Source: Deltaproteobacteria bacterium (GTDB lineage: Bacteria; Desulfobacterota; Desulfobacteria; Desulfobacterales; ETH-SRB1). Taken from it: 35,084 nt of DNA. The position numbers were made by a program, and so were the translations under genes. A model generated the notes under the pieces. It saw only the letters and a program-made list of their open reading frames with translations. It was not told the origin of the DNA and searched no databases. The stretch is taken from contig JAJSZT010000034.1 of assembly GCA_030272815.1 (NCBI GenBank), positions 1 through 35,084 on the forward strand, given 5' to 3'. Within the stretch, counting starts at the first letter, position 1, and every line of letters begins with the position of its first letter. Positions 33,060 through 35,084 of this stretch are shown here, piece after piece.

Positions 33060-33245
33060 CTAACTTTTCCCCAAATAAACTATAAACAGTCCGATTAACA
33101 TGATTATAAAACCGAATTTTCGTAATGTTTCGTCCGGCATTTCAACAATTTTTTGTAACCAGAACTTCATTCTTTCTGGAAAAGCAAAGTACGGTAATCC
33201 CTCTATGACCATCACCATCCCGAGTACGCATAAGAAAAATTCCAT
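33060..33245 (-). CDS. DUF2065 small membrane protein
   Basis: 61 residues with two hydrophobic segments (about 3-22 and 44-59) joined by FPERMKFWLQKIVEMPDETL and RKFG. This layout and the EGLPYFAFPERMK/R...G text match DUF2065 (YjeT-like) inner-membrane proteins of unknown role. RBS GAGGG before ATG. Tightly linked to queA (5-base gap). Confidence 0.88.
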   Translation of the reverse strand: MEFFLCVLGMVMVIEGLPYFAFPERMKFWLQKIVEMPDETLRKFGFIIMLIGLFIVYLGKS

Positions 33246-33478
33246 GATGTCCCTCTGAAAATCAGAAATTTACAAACTCGTAACAACTCACCATCGGTCG
33301 GTTTGTTTCATAAATCTAATGGACTCGTCCAGTATTTATTGAGGAGTTACGAAAACTTTCTTATTAACTACTGTCCTATACTTTGTCAAAAACAAAATGC
33401 CGAAATTGTTTGATTTCGGAACTGTAGGCCATTTTTCCTATCCCTGCGTCAAAATCCTGATCCTTTCTTTCCGCCTTT
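33246..33478. other. Intergenic stretch with a possible gene tail on the minus strand
   Basis: On the minus strand, 33478 to 33376 reads KAERKDQDFDAGIGKMAYSS then EIKQFRHFVFDKV and a TAG, a clean C-terminus-like frame that is cut at its 5' side by the repeat at 33479. No family recognised. A CCGAAAT/ATTTCGG hairpin (33400-33419) lies inside it. Confidence 0.35.
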
Positions 33479-33659
33479 AGGGCTCGGTCAAAAATAACTT
33501 GGTAGAATTTGCGCCCAAATTTGCCCTAGATTTAATCGATCTGATTGAGCAAAACCGCAGGAATGGCGAGCTATTTCGAGGACTTTTGCGAATGAAGATC
33601 GGTTAAAGATATGGTGAAGTTGGGATGCAAAAATGCCAAGTTATTTTTGACCGAGCCCT
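33479..33659. repeat. 181-bp MITE-like element with perfect 24-bp inverted ends
   Basis: AGGGCTCGGTCAAAAATAAC and TTGG (33479-33502) is the exact reverse complement of 33636-33659. The interior has no open frame. A short stretch at 3628-3650 (TGGTAGAATTTGCGATGCAA) equals the inner left and inner right borders joined, as an internally deleted relic would. Confidence 0.85.
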
Positions 33660-33672
33660 TAATCCACAGATT

Positions 33673-33704
33673 GCCTGTCTGCGTGCAGTGACACACAGGC
33701 AGGC
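33673..33704. repeat. Hairpin, 13-bp arms
   Basis: GCCTGTCTGCGTG (33673-33685) and CACACAGGCAGGC (33692-33704) pair with two mismatches over a 6-base loop. Lies between the MITE-like element and the transposase fragment. Confidence 0.6.
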
Positions 33705-33778
33705 GTAGATTACACTCCAATTAAACAGTTAGCGACTGCTAACCCTTGTGCCGCTAAGGAAATCGTTTTTTTCTTTCC

Positions 33779-34555
33779 TCACCATACAAAATTTTCGAGG
33801 TTCATCGGGTTCCTGATTCCCACCATTTTAAAGTATCTCTTTTGGTCTGAAGTAGTATCGGTCACTTTTCGGAAGGTCTTGGTTCTATCTTCCCTCTCGG
33901 AAAATCTCACCTTGTATTTTATCAGCCTGGACTTCGATATTTCTTCTAACGGTTCCATCACACACTTGCCCTTTAAGCAATCTATCTCAAATATTCTTTT
34001 CAGCAGTAACGCTAATATGCAGATGAAAACATGCGCCCTTACCCTCACTGCGAGCCAATGCCTTATCGGCCTGATATCAACAAAGTTCTTCAGGTCATCA
34101 AATAGCATTTCAACTTCTTTTAGGTTTTTGTAAGACTCAACAATCTTCTTTGTTTCCAAATCCTGCCTGCTTGTTGTGAGAATAAATATTCCGTCCGTCT
34201 TTTCTTCATAATCAATGACCTTCTGATTCAGACTGTAGCCGCAAGCTTTCTGAGTCTTTTTGTTTCGTTCTATATTGAAAAATTTTCTGAATCTGCTTTT
34301 ATACCCCTTAAAGATGCCTCTGAGCTTTTTTTCTCTTTCTGCGATTCCCTGTTTTTTCTTATCACTTGAAAACAATTTATCCAATGCTTCTGCCAGGGTT
34401 GCAATTGCAGCATCTCTTTTCTTTTTTGCAAGCGTCTTTCTTTCGTTGTTGAGACAAATGACTGTCCTTAAATTGTCCTCATATTGCCCTTGATATTTCT
34501 TGATCAACGTAAATATCTTTCTGCGAGTCTTGCTCTCTGGTACAACCTTTATCAA
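33779..34555 (-). pseudogene. IS4/IS1634-type transposase, C-terminal half
   Basis: 258 codons, starting at a TTG with no evident RBS. The text DYEEKTDGIFILTTSRQDLE, SYKNLKEVEMLFDDLKNF and VDIRPIRHWLAVRVRAHVFI with CILALLLKRIFE is the last third of an IS1634-like DDE transposase (the final catalytic glutamate is in KEVEMLF). The N-terminal half with the first two aspartates is missing: the frame is blocked upstream by stops at about 34585. It is therefore a truncated copy. No terminal inverted repeat could be placed. Confidence 0.8.
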
Positions 34556-34572
34556 TATTTGCTTATAATTTG

Positions 34573-34725
34573 CTATGCTACTTCGTCCTTGTTTTTAAGG
34601 TTTAAAATCATTTTTTCCAGGGGCGCAAAAGTCTTATCATTGAAACTTGTATCTTCTTTGTTTAATATCTTTTTGCTTTTCCATATCAAAAAATCAGATA
34701 GCTCAATTTGTTTTATTTCAGGTTA
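34573..34725 (-). pseudogene. Unassigned gene tail
   Basis: The minus-strand frame from about 34722 reads PEIKQIELSDFLIWKSKKIL, NKEDTSFNDKTFAPLEKMIL, NLKNKDEVA and stops at TAG 34575-34573; a TAA in the same frame lies just upstream (34725-34723). The text looks coding but is not recognised. It may be an end of another gene joined here by rearrangement, next to the truncated transposase. Confidence 0.35.
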
Positions 34726-34938
34726 GAGTTTCATCAAGAGATCTTGTATTCCGAAATGAGAAAGGAAGCAGAAAAACTCGTCAAAGAGTCCGGCTTCACC
34801 AAGGCCATAGACTTCTTCAACATCTTTGCCATCAGCAAGATTTTTGGTTATACCGGCCTGGTCTTTGAGTGCGGTGCACCGGGTAAGTCGTTCGGTAATT
34901 TTTTTCAAAAAAAGTTTCAGCAGCTCCTCCCGGTTTGA
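34726..34938 (+). pseudogene. C-terminal fragment of an unrecognised protein
   Basis: From about 34726 the plus strand reads FHQEILYSEMRKEAEKLVKE, SGFTKAIDFFNIFAISKIFG, YTGLVFECGAPGKSFGNFFQ, KKFQQLLPV and TGA at 34936-34938. G/C-rich third codon positions (GTC, TTC, ATC, GGC, CTG) point to real coding on this strand, unlike the opposite-strand frame. The 5' part is missing at a junction near 34725. I do not recognise the family. Confidence 0.45.
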
Positions 34939-35084
34939 CCGTGAGCAGCTCGCTTATATCAAATATCCAGACCCTTGTTTCCTTGCTTGACACACAAACC
35001 TCATTCCGCTATATTTTATTTATTTGATAGTATAGAAACTTCCATTTTGAGTCTGCTTTCTTTGACCTATTATGGATCGTAAGG
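34939..35084. other. Window end, nothing supportable
   Basis: No start codon with RBS and no recognised motif. A minus-strand frame SSKETRVWIFDISELLTVK (about 35000-34930) is open and could be the beginning of a minus-strand gene running into the fragment, but this is not secure. Confidence 0.25.

Noticed and set aside
34723-34908. Minus-strand 61-codon ORF as the missing transposase N-terminus
   Set aside because: The plus strand has the better codon pattern here and the minus text lacks DDE transposase features.

Overview
Organism and setting. The window reads as a chromosomal segment of an anaerobic Desulfobacterota-like bacterium (sulfate reducer or syntroph); this is inference from gene content and not from a marker gene. 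The main evidence is a nearly complete methylmalonyl-CoA (propionate/succinate) pathway on the minus strand: a soluble biotin-dependent carboxyltransferase set (28686-24339), succinyl-CoA synthetase sucCD (24168-21931), and methylmalonyl-CoA mutase in two polypeptides with its MeaB GTPase and epimerase (19418-15951). Together these interconvert propionyl-CoA, methylmalonyl-CoA, succinyl-CoA and succinate, with pyruvate/oxaloacetate as the likely carboxyl partner. A nifU-like/nifS pair, an Nfu protein and the queuosine genes tgt-queA fit an ordinary anaerobe core genome.

Layout. 1-600: the C-terminal part of a NotI-like restriction endonuclease. 790-4640 (minus): a GerMN-domain lipoprotein/membrane protein translationally coupled to an EF-G, then a family II pyrophosphatase with a clear terminator. 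4970-6430 (plus): a shortened NifU and NifS. 6430-9200: a scrap zone with a PEP-synthase regulatory protein fragment cut at a repeat end, a GC-richer FAD oxidoreductase, an IS91-type transposase remnant, a 280-bp repeat and a DUF1016 (YhcG) remnant. 9218-13758 (plus): a very AT-rich two-gene operon, SIR2-like protein plus a 1217-residue TIR protein, the best candidate for an uncommon defence system. 14224-15920 (minus): Fic protein and a small helix-turn-helix protein. 15951-19418: mutase cluster. 19450-21910: a decayed block holding small ORF remnants, a displaced copy of the sucD 3' end, a truncated hsdR, an 11-bp tandem repeat and a frameshifted AlbA_2-type ATP-binding gene. 21931-28686: sucD, sucC, oadA-like, a small subunit and mmdA. 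29146-33245: aminotransferase, Nfu, tgt, queA, DUF2065. 33480-35084: a MITE-like element, a C-terminal IS transposase fragment and unassigned gene pieces.

Repeats. The window is unusually dense in short palindromic or MITE-like elements. At least four families occur at two places here: a 158-bp element in inverted orientation on both sides of oadA; a roughly 280-310-bp composite in inverted orientation 20 kb apart; a 23-bp-arm hairpin; and an element with GTAGCCGTTCACGG ends. One supplies the stop codon of oadA and another truncates a gene, so they are shaping gene ends. Calls rest on reading of the sequence and remembered family motifs; no database search was run.
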